From contig DATAFJ010000270.1 of the NCBI GenBank assembly GCA_036257535.1, positions 1 to 18,038 on the forward strand: DNA of 18,038 nucleotides. The letters run 5' to 3'. The notes under the pieces were generated by a model. It was not told the DNA's origin. It saw only the letters and a program-made list of their open reading frames with translations, and ran no database searches. Position 1 is the first letter of the stretch. The number at the start of each line of letters is the position of its first letter. The DNA is from DATAEE01 sp036257535 (GTDB lineage Bacteria > Acidobacteriota > Vicinamibacteria > Vicinamibacterales > 2-12-FULL-66-21). The translations under genes and the position numbers were made by a program. This document shows positions 1 through 7,162 of this stretch, in pieces.

Positions 1-700
1 CGGGCCGGTCGGACTGCGCGAGCACGAGGAGCGCGCGGCGTGCCTGCGCCTCGTCGTCGGTCTTGAGCGCGATCTCCCGCAGAATCGGGACCACGCGCTG
101 CGCGTCGGTGCTCATCAGACCGCTCAACGCGTACAACCGGAGCTCTGCTTCATCCGCGCTGATGACCATCTCCGCCGCAAGCGCAGCCGGCGCCGCCGCC
201 GCGGTTTCGACCGTGCCCTTCGGCGCCGCCTTCGGGCGTCCTGGCGGGCGGCCAGTTGGCCCCCTGCCTGTAGGCGACTTGCCTCCTGGCGGCGGGCCCG
301 TGGGTCCCGTGCCCGAGGGTCCCGGGCCTGCGGGTGGCGCCGCGACCCTCCACAGAAGATCGGTGCGCTGCAGGCGATGCGCAATCTCGATCCGCAGCGA
401 GCGCGCGGGCTTCAGCCAGCGGCTCCGCGGAAAGTCGCGTTCGAGCCCCTCGATCACTTTGAGCGCCTCGGCCGGGTCTCCAACCTGATTCAGGCTGTGC
501 GCAAGCCAGAATGCTGCCTCGTCACGCGACGGCTCCTTTGCGTCGGCCACTACGACTCGAAGCTCGGCGATCGCCCGGGTCCAGCGCTCGTCGGCGATGA
601 AGTCCTTCGCACGCCCGAGCCGCTCGCTGTCGGGCGGCGACGCATTTGCCAGCGCAGCACCGAGCACCATGAGCACAATCAGCACCTTGAGCACCTTCAT
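1..700 (-). CDS. Secreted TPR/HEAT-like repeat protein (3' end outside window)
   Basis: The reading frame is open from the ATG at 700 to the left window edge (233 codons seen). It starts with a hydrophobic signal-like segment (MKVLKVLIVLMVLGAALANA, residues 1-20). Residues 22-118 are helical and TPR-like, with the pattern AAFWLAHSLNQVGDPAEAL. A Gly/Pro-rich, collagen-like linker follows (about 121-162, repeats such as GPSGTGPTGPP). The alanine-rich C-terminal part, from about 182, resembles HEAT-type helical repeats (RVVPILREIALKTDDEAQARRAL). The start codon overlaps the stop of the anti-sigma gene (ATGA), so translational coupling is likely and this is the third gene of the ECF operon. I infer a periplasmic protein-protein interaction role, perhaps in sensing or as the main target of the sigma factor. 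No enzyme motif is visible. The family name is not certain, but coding status is clear from the operon overlap and codon pattern. Confidence 0.8.
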   Translation of the reverse strand, partial: MKVLKVLIVLMVLGAALANASPPDSERLGRAKDFIADERWTRAIAELRVVVADAKEPSRDEAAFWLAHSLNQVGDPAEALKVIEGLERDFPRSRWLKPARSLRIEIAHRLQRTDLLWRVAAPPAGPGPSGTGPTGPPPGGKSPTGRGPTGRPPGRPKAAPKGTVETAAAAPAALAAEMVISADEAELRLYALSGLMSTDAQRVVPILREIALKTDDEAQARRALLVLAQSDRP

Positions 701-1482
701 ATCCCCAACTCCGCACGCACGAGAAGATCGCGATGGCTGATGTAGCGCTGCAGGCGCGAAAGCGTCGCGCGATCCGGCTCCGCCGAGAACGACGCCTGCA
801 GCATCAGGACTTCCAGATCGTTGAGAAGCGAAGCCAGTTCGGCATCCCCCGCTTCGAGCGCGCTCAGGCGCAGCAGCCGCGTGTCCGGCAGGAGCGACGC
901 CGCGAGCGAGCGCTCGTATGCCCAGTCGCCGGCCGACACCGCGCCGGCATCTTTGTTCGCAAGGCCGAGCAGCACGATCTTCGAGCGATCGAGATGCTGG
1001 ATCGCCGCATCGCGGGCTTTCCAGCGTGCCTGCTGCGCAGCCGACTGGCCGGCCGCGTCGGGCAGGCTGGCGGCTGTCGATCCGGGGATCGGCGGACGCG
1101 AGCGCTCACGCTGCCAGAGGACACCCGCGCCGAGGCCGATGACGAGCGACGCCGCGATCGCCAGGACGGCAGTCAGGGTCGGCCGCCGCGTCGTTTGCTG
1201 CGACTGGCCGTCCATGGCCTCTCCGGGGGCCCCCGTCCCCAGAATCCGCGCATCGAGCCTCCGCATAAACGCGGCCCACTCGAAGTGCGATCGCTGCGCG
1301 AGCGCGGGGATCGGCGCGAGCGCGTTCCTGATCTCTGTCAGGTCGTCGAGCACCTCCCGGCAAGCCCTGCAGCTGGGCAGATGCCGCTCGAACGCGGCGC
1401 GGTCGTCTGGAGCGAGCTCACCGTAGAAGTACAGCGCGACGTCGTGAGGTGGCGTTCGGCCGATCGTCGGCTCTGGTGTCAT
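697..1482 (-). CDS. Zinc-binding transmembrane anti-sigma factor
   Basis: This 261-aa protein has the N-terminal anti-sigma layout. Residues 12-50 hold an H-x3-C-x2-C zinc-finger motif (H34, C38, C41, within ERHLPSCRACREV), as in ZAS-type anti-sigma domains that clamp ECF sigma factors. A single membrane helix lies at about 102-123 (LTAVLAIAASLVIGLGAGVLW), followed by a periplasmic domain of about 138 residues without a recognised fold. That domain carries helical stretches such as ARWKARDAAIQHLDRSKIVLLGLA. The start overlaps the sigma factor stop by 4 bp (ATGA), and its own stop overlaps the next start in the same way, so the three genes are almost certainly one transcript. The expected role is to hold the sigma factor at the membrane until a signal releases it. 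The signal cannot be read from the sequence. Confidence 0.88.
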   Translation of the reverse strand: MTPEPTIGRTPPHDVALYFYGELAPDDRAAFERHLPSCRACREVLDDLTEIRNALAPIPALAQRSHFEWAAFMRRLDARILGTGAPGEAMDGQSQQTTRRPTLTAVLAIAASLVIGLGAGVLWQRERSRPPIPGSTAASLPDAAGQSAAQQARWKARDAAIQHLDRSKIVLLGLANKDAGAVSAGDWAYERSLAASLLPDTRLLRLSALEAGDAELASLLNDLEVLMLQASFSAEPDRATLSRLQRYISHRDLLVRAELGI

Positions 1483-2090
1483 ATGAGCTCCCCGGTCCGC
1501 AGGCGCCGCGGCCGTTCAGCGGCGGTCCGAACGCTCAACGACGATCGGAGCGCGCCGCGCAAACGATGGACGGCGGCGTGAAGCTGGCGTTTGACCGTCC
1601 CTTCCGCCAGGTCGAGCGCGTCGGCAATCTCCGACAGCTTGAGCTCTTCGAAGTGTCGCATCGTGAAGATCAGCCGCTGGCGGGGCGGCAGCCGTTCGAT
1701 CTCGCTGCGCAGCACGTGGCCGAGCTCTCCGCCGTACGCGCGATCCTCGGGCCCCGGCGCCGCGTCGGCAAACGTGTCGACCGCGTTGACCGCCTCGTCG
1801 TCCACGGAGGCCGCGGCCGAGAGCGGCGCGGTCCGCCGCGCGTGGTCGATGCAGGCATTCATCGCGATCCGGTACAGCCAGGAGGTGAACTGCGCGTCCT
1901 GGCGGAAGCTGGCGAGTGAACGGAAGACCTTGAGAAACACATCCTGCGCAATGTCGTCGGCGTCGTGATGGTTGCCGCAGTACTGGAAGGCGACGCGATA
2001 CACCATCGTCCGATGACGCTCGACCAGCGCCCGGAAGGCCGCTCGATCCCCGGCGGCGGCGCGTGGAATCAGGGAAGCGTCATCATCCAT
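1479..2090 (-). CDS. ECF (extracytoplasmic function) RNA polymerase sigma factor, RpoE-like
   Basis: The 203-aa product has the two-domain ECF layout. Region 2 (about 22-88) has the DDIAQDVFLKVFRSL core-binding segment and the FTSWLYRIAMNACIDHARR helix that melts and reads the -10 element. An acidic linker (about 97-118) follows. Region 4 (about 129-181) carries the helix-turn-helix LSEIADALDLAEGTVKRQLH that reads the -35 element. The length is normal for the family. The next two genes overlap by ATGA junctions, which places a cognate anti-sigma factor directly downstream. The start at 2090 is followed by MDDDASLIPRAAAGDRAAF, a usual ECF N terminus; the upstream bases show no strong Shine-Dalgarno. 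The signal sensed and the regulon are unknown. Auto-regulation is common in such operons but is not shown here. Confidence 0.95.
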   Translation of the reverse strand: MDDDASLIPRAAAGDRAAFRALVERHRTMVYRVAFQYCGNHHDADDIAQDVFLKVFRSLASFRQDAQFTSWLYRIAMNACIDHARRTAPLSAAASVDDEAVNAVDTFADAAPGPEDRAYGGELGHVLRSEIERLPPRQRLIFTMRHFEELKLSEIADALDLAEGTVKRQLHAAVHRLRGALRSSLSVRTAAERPRRLRTGELI

Positions 2091-2127
2091 CAGGCAGGGC
2101 CGCTGGCACGGGCGTATCCCCCGGCAC

Positions 2128-2133
2128 TGTCAA
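2128..2133 (-). promoter_or_regulatory. Possible -35 element for the ECF operon
   Basis: On the minus strand a perfect TTGACA lies about 38 bp upstream of the sigma factor ATG. No good TATAAT-like box sits 16-18 bp downstream, so it may belong to an alternative promoter type or be chance. Confidence 0.25.
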
Positions 2134-2172
2134 CTCTATGACGGATCGCATGGGAAAACGGTTGATCGGGCC

Positions 2173-2197
2173 GTTCTTCGTGCTTCGTGCTTCGTGC
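2173..2197. repeat. Class A heptad array, copy 1 (GAAGNAC units)
   Basis: Read on the minus strand this is three head-to-tail 7-bp units, GAAGCAC GAAGCAC GAAGAAC, preceded by GCAC. It lies between the divergent ECF operon and typA, directly upstream of the -10-like box of typA, and would overlap that promoter's -35 region. The same unit recurs at 7114-7144, 13332-13394 and 17256-17280. Confidence 0.85.
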
Positions 2198-2214
2198 CCG
2201 ACGAAGACCGGCCT

Positions 2215-2220
2215 TATACT
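2215..2220 (+). promoter_or_regulatory. Candidate typA -10 box, leaderless arrangement
   Basis: TATACT ends 6 nt before the ATG at 2227. Transcription beginning about 7 nt after this box would start at or next to the A of the ATG, giving a leaderless mRNA. No Shine-Dalgarno is visible before that ATG. The -35 position falls inside the heptad array (TTCGTG). Confidence 0.45.
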
Positions 2221-2226
2221 GTCTGG

Positions 2227-4098
2227 ATGCCCTTCTCGTCAAAAACCCTGCCGGGTGGCGTGCCATCGGCGGTGGCGAACCCGCTGCGCCGCAACGTGGC
2301 CATCATCGCGCACGTCGACCACGGCAAGACGACGCTCGTTGACGCGCTCCTGCATCAGAGCGGCGTGTTCCGCGCAAACGAGCGGGTCGCCGAGCGCGCG
2401 CTCGACAACACCGATCTCGAGCGCGAGCGGGGCATCACGATCCTCGCCAAGAACACGGCGGTCCGCTACATCGGCGGCGCGGGGGACGAGATCCTCATCA
2501 ACATCGTGGACACACCCGGCCACGCGGACTTCGGCGGCGAGGTAGAGCGGACGCTCGTCATGGTCGACGGGGTGCTGCTACTCGTCGACGCATCGGAAGG
2601 GCCGCTTCCCCAAACGCGGTTCGTGCTCCGCAAGGCGCTCGAGCGTCGTCTCGCGCCGATCATCGTCATCAACAAGATCGACCGCCCGGATGCGCGGCCC
2701 GCGGCGGTGCTGAACGAAATCTACGATCTCTTCATCGACCTCGACGCGACAGAGGATCAGCTCGACTTTCCAGTGCTCTACGCGAGCGCGCGCGCCGGTA
2801 CGGCGTCGCTCGATCTCGCAGTGCCCGGCCGCGATCTGAGGCCGCTCTTCGACTCGATTGTCGGCCGCATTCCTCCACCGCGCGGCGACGCGGCACGGCC
2901 GCTCCAGATGCTCGTCGCCAACCTCGACGCGAGCGACTACCTCGGACGGATCGCGATCGGTCGGATCGTCAACGGCCGTGTCCGAACCGGTGATCCCATA
3001 GCCGTATGCCGGCTCGACGGCCGGATCGACCGCACGCGCGTCACGAAGCTCTACGCCTTCGAAGGGCTGAAGCGCGTGGACATCGACGAGGCGGCGGCCG
3101 GCGACATCGTCTGCCTGGCCGGCATCGAGAGCATCACGATCGGAGAGACGATTGCCGACGACGGGGAGCCGGAGCCGATTCCGCCGATCGCGGTCGACGA
3201 GCCGACAGTCTCGATGATCTTCGGCGTCAACACATCGCCGATGTCCGGCCGCGAGGGTCAGTACGTCACGTCACGCAACCTGCGCGAGCGGCTCGACCGC
3301 GAGCTCGTCGGCAACGTCTCGATCCGGCTCGAGGACACCGATTCGCCCGAGCAGATAAAAGTCCTCGGCCGCGGCGAGCTCCAGCTTTCGATCCTGATCG
3401 AGATGATGCGGCGCGAGGGGTTCGAGCTGCAGGTCTCGCGCCCGGAAATCGTCACCAAGACCCTCGACGGGACCGTTGTCGAGCCGGTGGAAGAGCTGGT
3501 GATCGACGTCGCCGACGAGTTTCAGGGAATGGTGATCGCGCAGGTCGGCCAGCGCCGCGGCCTCATGACGAGGATGGTGAACCACGGCAGCGGCCGCGTG
3601 CGGCTCGAGTTCCGCATCCCTGCACGAGGCTTGATCGGCTTCCGGTCGCAGCTCCTGACCGACACGAAAGGGACCGGGATCATGCACCACCTGTTCTCTG
3701 GCTGGGAGCCCTGGCACGGCGCAATCCCCGCGCGCCCGACGGGCGCGCTCGTGGCCGATCGTCCCGGCGCCGCCACGGCTTACGCGCTCGCGAACCTGCA
3801 GGAGCGCGGGGAGATCTTCATCGAGCCGGCAACGCAGGTCTACGAGGGCATGCTCATTGGCGAGAACGCCAGGCCGAACGACCTCGACGTCAACGTCACG
3901 CGCGAGAAGAAACAGACGAACATGCGCGCGTCGACTGCCGACGAAGCCGTCCGCCTGATTCCTCCGCGCCGCCTCGGCCTCGAGCAGGCGATCGAGTTCA
4001 TCAATGACGACGAGCTCGTCGAGGTGACGCCGGCGAGCATCCGGCTGCGCAAGAAGGTGCTCGCCGCGAACATGCGGCCGAAGCGGGCACCAGCGTAG
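2227..4098 (+). CDS. typA: Ribosome-associated translational GTPase TypA/BipA
   Basis: The 623-aa product matches the TypA/BipA family in length and motifs. The GTPase domain has G1 (HVDHGKTT, residues 29-36), the switch segment ERGITI, G3 (DTPGH, 95-99), G4 (NKID, 149-152) and a G5-like SARAG. EF-G-like domains follow (GRIVNGRVRTGDPI for domain 2, and GRGELQLSILIEMMRREGFELQVSRP for domain III). Near the C terminus are RIPARGLIGFRSQLLTDTKGTG and the family signature EKKQTNMRAS. TypA binds the 70S ribosome and is needed for ribosome assembly and growth under stress or cold. I place the start at the ATG at 2227. An in-frame GTG at 2194 would add 11 residues, but it lies inside the intergenic heptad array and the added residues are not typical of the family. 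The gene stands alone, divergent from the ECF operon. Confidence 0.97.
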   Translation: MPFSSKTLPGGVPSAVANPLRRNVAIIAHVDHGKTTLVDALLHQSGVFRANERVAERALDNTDLERERGITILAKNTAVRYIGGAGDEILINIVDTPGHADFGGEVERTLVMVDGVLLLVDASEGPLPQTRFVLRKALERRLAPIIVINKIDRPDARPAAVLNEIYDLFIDLDATEDQLDFPVLYASARAGTASLDLAVPGRDLRPLFDSIVGRIPPPRGDAARPLQMLVANLDASDYLGRIAIGRIVNGRVRTGDPIAVCRLDGRIDRTRVTKLYAFEGLKRVDIDEAAAGDIVCLAGIESITIGETIADDGEPEPIPPIAVDEPTVSMIFGVNTSPMSGREGQYVTSRNLRERLDRELVGNVSIRLEDTDSPEQIKVLGRGELQLSILIEMMRREGFELQVSRPEIVTKTLDGTVVEPVEELVIDVADEFQGMVIAQVGQRRGLMTRMVNHGSGRVRLEFRIPARGLIGFRSQLLTDTKGTGIMHHLFSGWEPWHGAIPARPTGALVADRPGAATAYALANLQERGEIFIEPATQVYEGMLIGENARPNDLDVNVTREKKQTNMRASTADEAVRLIPPRRLGLEQAIEFINDDELVEVTPASIRLRKKVLAANMRPKRAPA

Positions 4099-4107
4099 AG
4101 AAATCCT

Positions 4108-4134
4108 CTCGTCCATAATCTTTCAGAGGACGAG
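4108..4134 (+). terminator. Hairpin downstream of typA
   Basis: CTCGTCC and GGACGAG form a perfect 7-bp stem with a 13-nt loop, starting 10 nt after the typA stop. No T-run follows, so it is at best a weak intrinsic terminator or an mRNA-stabilising structure. Confidence 0.4.
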
Positions 4135-4688
4135 GTCGTCGGCTCCCGCCTCCACGGGGCATCGCGCCGGGAACGCGCGCGCCGTTCGCAACCCTTCCGC
4201 CCGCGCGTTGACTATCGGGCTCTCCACGCTTGGCCCGTACACGGCCAGTACCGTCATTGCTGATTCGCACGTCACGGATCGTGGTGACCGAAGTCAACGC
4301 GGAAGACTCACTCCACGCGCGTTCCGGCTTCGCAGCGCCGCGGCGCGACCCCGAGTCGGCGTTCGCCGACCACCTCGCCCTCAGCCAGAAGCGCGAGGCG
4401 GGCTGCGGATGGCGAGGCCGTCGGAGCAAGCCGGATCAGCGTCAGTTCCAAAATTGCGCCGAGCGAGTGTTCCGCGGCGGTTTGCCGCAAAAGGGGCGTC
4501 CGGCGCCACGAATGTGTAGGTGCCGCCCGTTCAGAAAGTGGGGGAGTCGCGATAACCGGGACCGCCGCGTGGCGGCAGGGTACCGAGCGGAGGTGCAATT
4601 TTCCGGCTTGCGGAGCGTGTCGGCCCAGCCCAGCCGCAGCCCGGCTCGCGCTCATAGTCCCCGGAAACCTAACTGACCGATCAGATGC
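4135..4688. other. Gene-poor stretch between convergent typA and Cache sensor genes
   Basis: About 550 bp lie between the typA hairpin and the Cache-sensor stop. Frames exist on both strands (for example 4230-4676 plus and 4308-4655 minus), but their products are Arg/Ala/Ser-rich, lack recognisable motifs and look like translated high-GC noise. Small inverted repeats are present, for example CCGCC/GGCGG at 4562-4575 and TGGCC/GGCCA near 4231-4247. No tRNA, riboswitch or mobile-element end was recognised. It may hold a decayed gene or an unrecognised small RNA. Confidence 0.5.
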
Positions 4689-5828
4689 TCATCTCGCCCC
4701 TTCCTCCGCATCTCGCTCGTCGATCTGATGCACCTTCGCGTGCGTCACGAGCTCCATGTCGACGTCGGTCGGCGGCGCCACCAGGCGCATCGAGAACAGG
4801 AGCGCGAGCGCCAGGACGATGAGCCCCGTGAGCGCGAGTACGAGCAGCAGCTGCCACATCTGCGCGCGCGTCGGCGCGAGCAGCTCGTCTTCGGCCTGCC
4901 AGACGGCGACGAACCAGGAGAGATTCGGATAACTGAGACCGAGCTGGCTCGGCGCGACGCCGACGAGCTGCCGGCCGTCGGCGCTCGTTGCGGCGAAATG
5001 GTGGCTCGCCTGCGGATCGTGCGGCCGCCGCAGCTTCTCCTGGAACGCACCGTTGGCGAAGAAGCGCGCGCCCGGCGCCAGCGGGAGTCGGCTGAACACG
5101 ATCGACCCGTCCCGGCGCACGAGCATCGCTCCGCTGGACCCCGACGTCTGCACGCCGGCGACGACAGCGAGCATTTCGCGGACGTCGGCGACGACCTTGA
5201 GAATGCCCGCGCTGCCTTGGCCCTCGGTGTCTGGAACCGGCGACGCGATCTCAAGGCCGTACACTCGCGCGCTGTCGTCCCAGCGCACGTCGCTGACCGT
5301 GACGCGCCCGGCCGCGCTGTCTTCGAACGCGGCGCGCCACCAGTCCTCGTCTCCCTGGAAGTAGTCGGTCGATACGCTCGACACCGCCGCAAGACGGCCG
5401 TGTCGATCGGTCAGCAGGATCTCGCGGTAAACGGGATCGTGCTGGACGAGATCGCGCAGCAGACGCGACGCGGGTGACTGGAGCATCGACGCGAGCGCAG
5501 GCGGCACCGCTCGGCTGGCGGTCCACGTGCGATCGAGCTCGGCGACGCGCCGCTCGTCGTACGGCACGCGGCTCGCGGCCGCCGCCGTATCCCGCAGGGC
5601 CGGCTGGCGGGCCAGGAGCGAGACGTCGATGATCCGGCGGTAGACGTAGGCGTCAACCGCCGCGGCGGTGCGCTCTGCTGCCTGTTCGAGCTGACGGCCG
5701 AACGAGTCCCGCAGCTGGTCCTGCGCGTTCGACAGAACGATCCGCAGACCGAGCACCGACAATGGAACTGCCGCGATCAGGAAGACCGTGAGGACCCGGA
5801 CGTTGAGGTAGGGGCGGCGGAGGTGCAT
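4689..5828 (-). CDS. Membrane-anchored double-Cache sensor protein without an output domain
   Basis: The 379-aa protein has a helix at about 12-33, a large extracytoplasmic region (35-320) and a second helix at about 325-348 (MWQLLLVLALTGLIVLALAL). It ends with a short cytoplasmic tail of about 31 residues (APPTDVDMELVTHAKVHQID and an acidic end). The outer region has dCache-type features: VYREILLTDRHGRLAAVSS, then STDYFQGDEDWWRAAFED, then SPVPDTEGQGSAGILKVVADV. Cache domains bind small extracellular ligands and normally pass the signal to a kinase, GGDEF or chemotaxis domain. No HAMP, kinase or GGDEF domain follows here, so a separate partner is likely. The start at 5828 is supported by a strong Shine-Dalgarno (AGGAGGAGG, 4 nt before the ATG). 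The ligand and partner are unknown. Confidence 0.85.
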   Translation of the reverse strand: MHLRRPYLNVRVLTVFLIAAVPLSVLGLRIVLSNAQDQLRDSFGRQLEQAAERTAAAVDAYVYRRIIDVSLLARQPALRDTAAAASRVPYDERRVAELDRTWTASRAVPPALASMLQSPASRLLRDLVQHDPVYREILLTDRHGRLAAVSSVSTDYFQGDEDWWRAAFEDSAAGRVTVSDVRWDDSARVYGLEIASPVPDTEGQGSAGILKVVADVREMLAVVAGVQTSGSSGAMLVRRDGSIVFSRLPLAPGARFFANGAFQEKLRRPHDPQASHHFAATSADGRQLVGVAPSQLGLSYPNLSWFVAVWQAEDELLAPTRAQMWQLLLVLALTGLIVLALALLFSMRLVAPPTDVDMELVTHAKVHQIDERDAEEGAR

Positions 5829-5831
5829 AAA

Positions 5832-5842
5832 CCTCCTCCTGG
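5832..5842 (-). promoter_or_regulatory. Strong ribosome binding site of the Cache sensor gene
   Basis: On the minus strand CAGGAGGAGGT lies just before the ATG at 5828. This purine-rich site is the best Shine-Dalgarno in the window and fixes the start codon. Confidence 0.75.
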
Positions 5843-5872
5843 TGGTTCGAGTACCGCCGTTGAATCAGGCGT

Positions 5873-7105
5873 CTACGAGACAGTTCTCGGCAGCGCCGGA
5901 TTCAAGTGCATCAACAGATCGTACACCGACGCGCCGCAGGCGGCGGAGATATCTTCAGGCCGGGACCCGTCCTGCCAGTCGAAGATCGTGACCGGATCGC
6001 CCGCATTGACGTGAGGTTGGCCGCCGTCAGCCGGGCCGATCTCGACGATCATGTGGCTGGCCGACACGGAGGCGACGATCGGATAGAGCGTGCCGCCGAT
6101 TCTGACTTTTGCACCCTTCGCTAGAACGCGCGGCACGCCGTCGGCATGGCCCACCGGAAGCGTTGCGACCCACATGTCCCGCGGGGCGACGTACGCGCGG
6201 TTGTAGCCGGCGCTCTCTCCTTTCGGGAGACGCTTGACATAGACAACGCGTGTCCGGAGCGCGAAGGCAGGTCTGAGATCGAGCACGCCTGCCGTCCTGA
6301 ACGGCAATTCGGAGTACACGCCGAAGATCGCCATGCCGGGACGCACCATGTCGAGGAGAAACGGCTTCAGGCCGCCGGCACCCTGGCTGCCCTGGAACAG
6401 CGTGAAGCTCGACGCCGCATGACGACTGCCGATGCGCGGACCGGCAGCAGCAAGCGAGTCGCAGAGCGACGTGAAGCGGGCGAGCTGTTCGCGGTCGAAC
6501 TCCGGATCTTCCGTGAAAGTCATCATCACGCCGTCCAGAGCGGCCGCCGATCGCCGCTGCAGCTCCGAGACGAACGCTGCCGCGTCGCGGTACGGCACGC
6601 CGACGCGGCCGAGACCGGTGTCGATGCAGACGTGAACCTTGACCGGACGATTCAACGCGCCGGCCGCGGCCTCGAGCTCTTTGCCAGGCTGCCGATAAAT
6701 CATCGGCATCACGTCACGTGCCGCCAGATTTTGAAGCTGACGGTCGTCGAACGGGCCCATCAGGAGGAGCGGCTTCCGCAGGCCGGCGTCGCGAAGCCGG
6801 ACCGCCTCGTCGATCTTGACGACCGCGTAGCCGTGGATCGCGTCGAGCGGCTCGAGGACGCGCGCGATCTCGACCACGCCGGCGCCGTAGCCGTTGTTCT
6901 TGATGACCGCGAGAATGGGTCGCTTCGTGAGGCGCGCGATCTCGGCGACGTTGTGCCGCACGTTCGCGGCGTGCAGCTCGACCCAGGGATCGAACGACGA
7001 CTGCAAGCGCGCGTGCTTCGGGTGCGGCGCCGGAGTCGCCCGCCCTCCGGCTGCCAGGGGCAACGCCGGCACCGCACCCAGAAACGCGCGTCGCGTAGGC
7101 TTCAT
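5873..7105 (-). CDS. Tat-exported alanine-racemase-fold PLP enzyme
   Basis: This 410-aa protein has the fold-type III alanine racemase layout. The PLP lysine is K69 (AVIKNNGYGAG; classical enzymes have VKANAYGHG), R167 lies in DTGLGRVG, and the MVRPGMAIFG strand is at 253-262. The likely catalytic tyrosine is Y301 (SAGYNRAYVAPRD), followed by LPVGHADGVPR. It begins with MKPTRRAFLGAVPALPLAAG, a twin-arginine-like signal, so it probably works outside the cytoplasm, where racemases supply or modify D-amino acids. The usual CMDQ segment near the C terminus is replaced by SASH (about 348-351), so substrate choice may differ from Alr; a broad-spectrum or other amino-acid racemase is possible. The start at 7105 has no visible Shine-Dalgarno. 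The gene is divergent from the DUF4350-like gene, with a heptad array just upstream of its ATG. Confidence 0.88.
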   Translation of the reverse strand: MKPTRRAFLGAVPALPLAAGGRATPAPHPKHARLQSSFDPWVELHAANVRHNVAEIARLTKRPILAVIKNNGYGAGVVEIARVLEPLDAIHGYAVVKIDEAVRLRDAGLRKPLLLMGPFDDRQLQNLAARDVMPMIYRQPGKELEAAAGALNRPVKVHVCIDTGLGRVGVPYRDAAAFVSELQRRSAAALDGVMMTFTEDPEFDREQLARFTSLCDSLAAAGPRIGSRHAASSFTLFQGSQGAGGLKPFLLDMVRPGMAIFGVYSELPFRTAGVLDLRPAFALRTRVVYVKRLPKGESAGYNRAYVAPRDMWVATLPVGHADGVPRVLAKGAKVRIGGTLYPIVASVSASHMIVEIGPADGGQPHVNAGDPVTIFDWQDGSRPEDISAACGASVYDLLMHLNPALPRTVS

Positions 7106-7113
7106 AAACTCGC

Positions 7114-7144
7114 GAAGAACGAAGCACGAAGAACGAAGGACGAA
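7114..7144. repeat. Class A heptad array, copy 2 (GAAGNAC units)
   Basis: Four perfect consecutive units, GAAGAAC GAAGCAC GAAGAAC GAAGGAC, are followed by GAA. Only the fifth base varies. The array lies between the alr-like ATG and the palindromic -10 box, so it would be transcribed as the 5' leader of the racemase gene and would cover the -35 region of the divergent gene. Confidence 0.9.
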
Positions 7145-7153
7145 TTATATAAT
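7144..7153. promoter_or_regulatory. Palindromic bidirectional -10 box
   Basis: ATTATATAAT is a perfect 10-bp palindrome carrying TATAAT on both strands, in a region that is otherwise GC-rich. Rightward, TATAAT ends 9 nt before the ATG at 7163, suggesting a leaderless or nearly leaderless start. Leftward, it would give the racemase gene a leader of about 30 nt made of the heptad array. No TTGACA-like -35 box was seen at standard distance. Confidence 0.6.
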
Positions 7154-7162
7154 CCGCGCGCC

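Noticed and set aside
733..1581. Long plus-strand frame of 282 codons opposite the anti-sigma gene
   Set aside because: It is antisense to a well-supported gene with zinc-finger and membrane motifs; its product is Arg-rich without domains.
3006..4007. Long alternative plus-strand frame inside typA
   Set aside because: It lies within the conserved TypA reading frame and gives Arg/Ala/His-rich noise, typical of high-GC shadows.
3271..4116. Minus-strand frame of 281 codons opposite typA
   Set aside because: Antisense to TypA domains; no motif or start signal.
4230..4676. Plus-strand frame in the typA/Cache gap
   Set aside because: Composition is Arg/Ser/Pro-rich with no pattern, and a competing frame on the other strand is no better.
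6146..7162. Upstream extension of the DUF4350-like gene to a start at 6146
   Set aside because: It would run antisense through the whole racemase gene; the ATG at 7163 has a signal peptide and a perfect -10 box.
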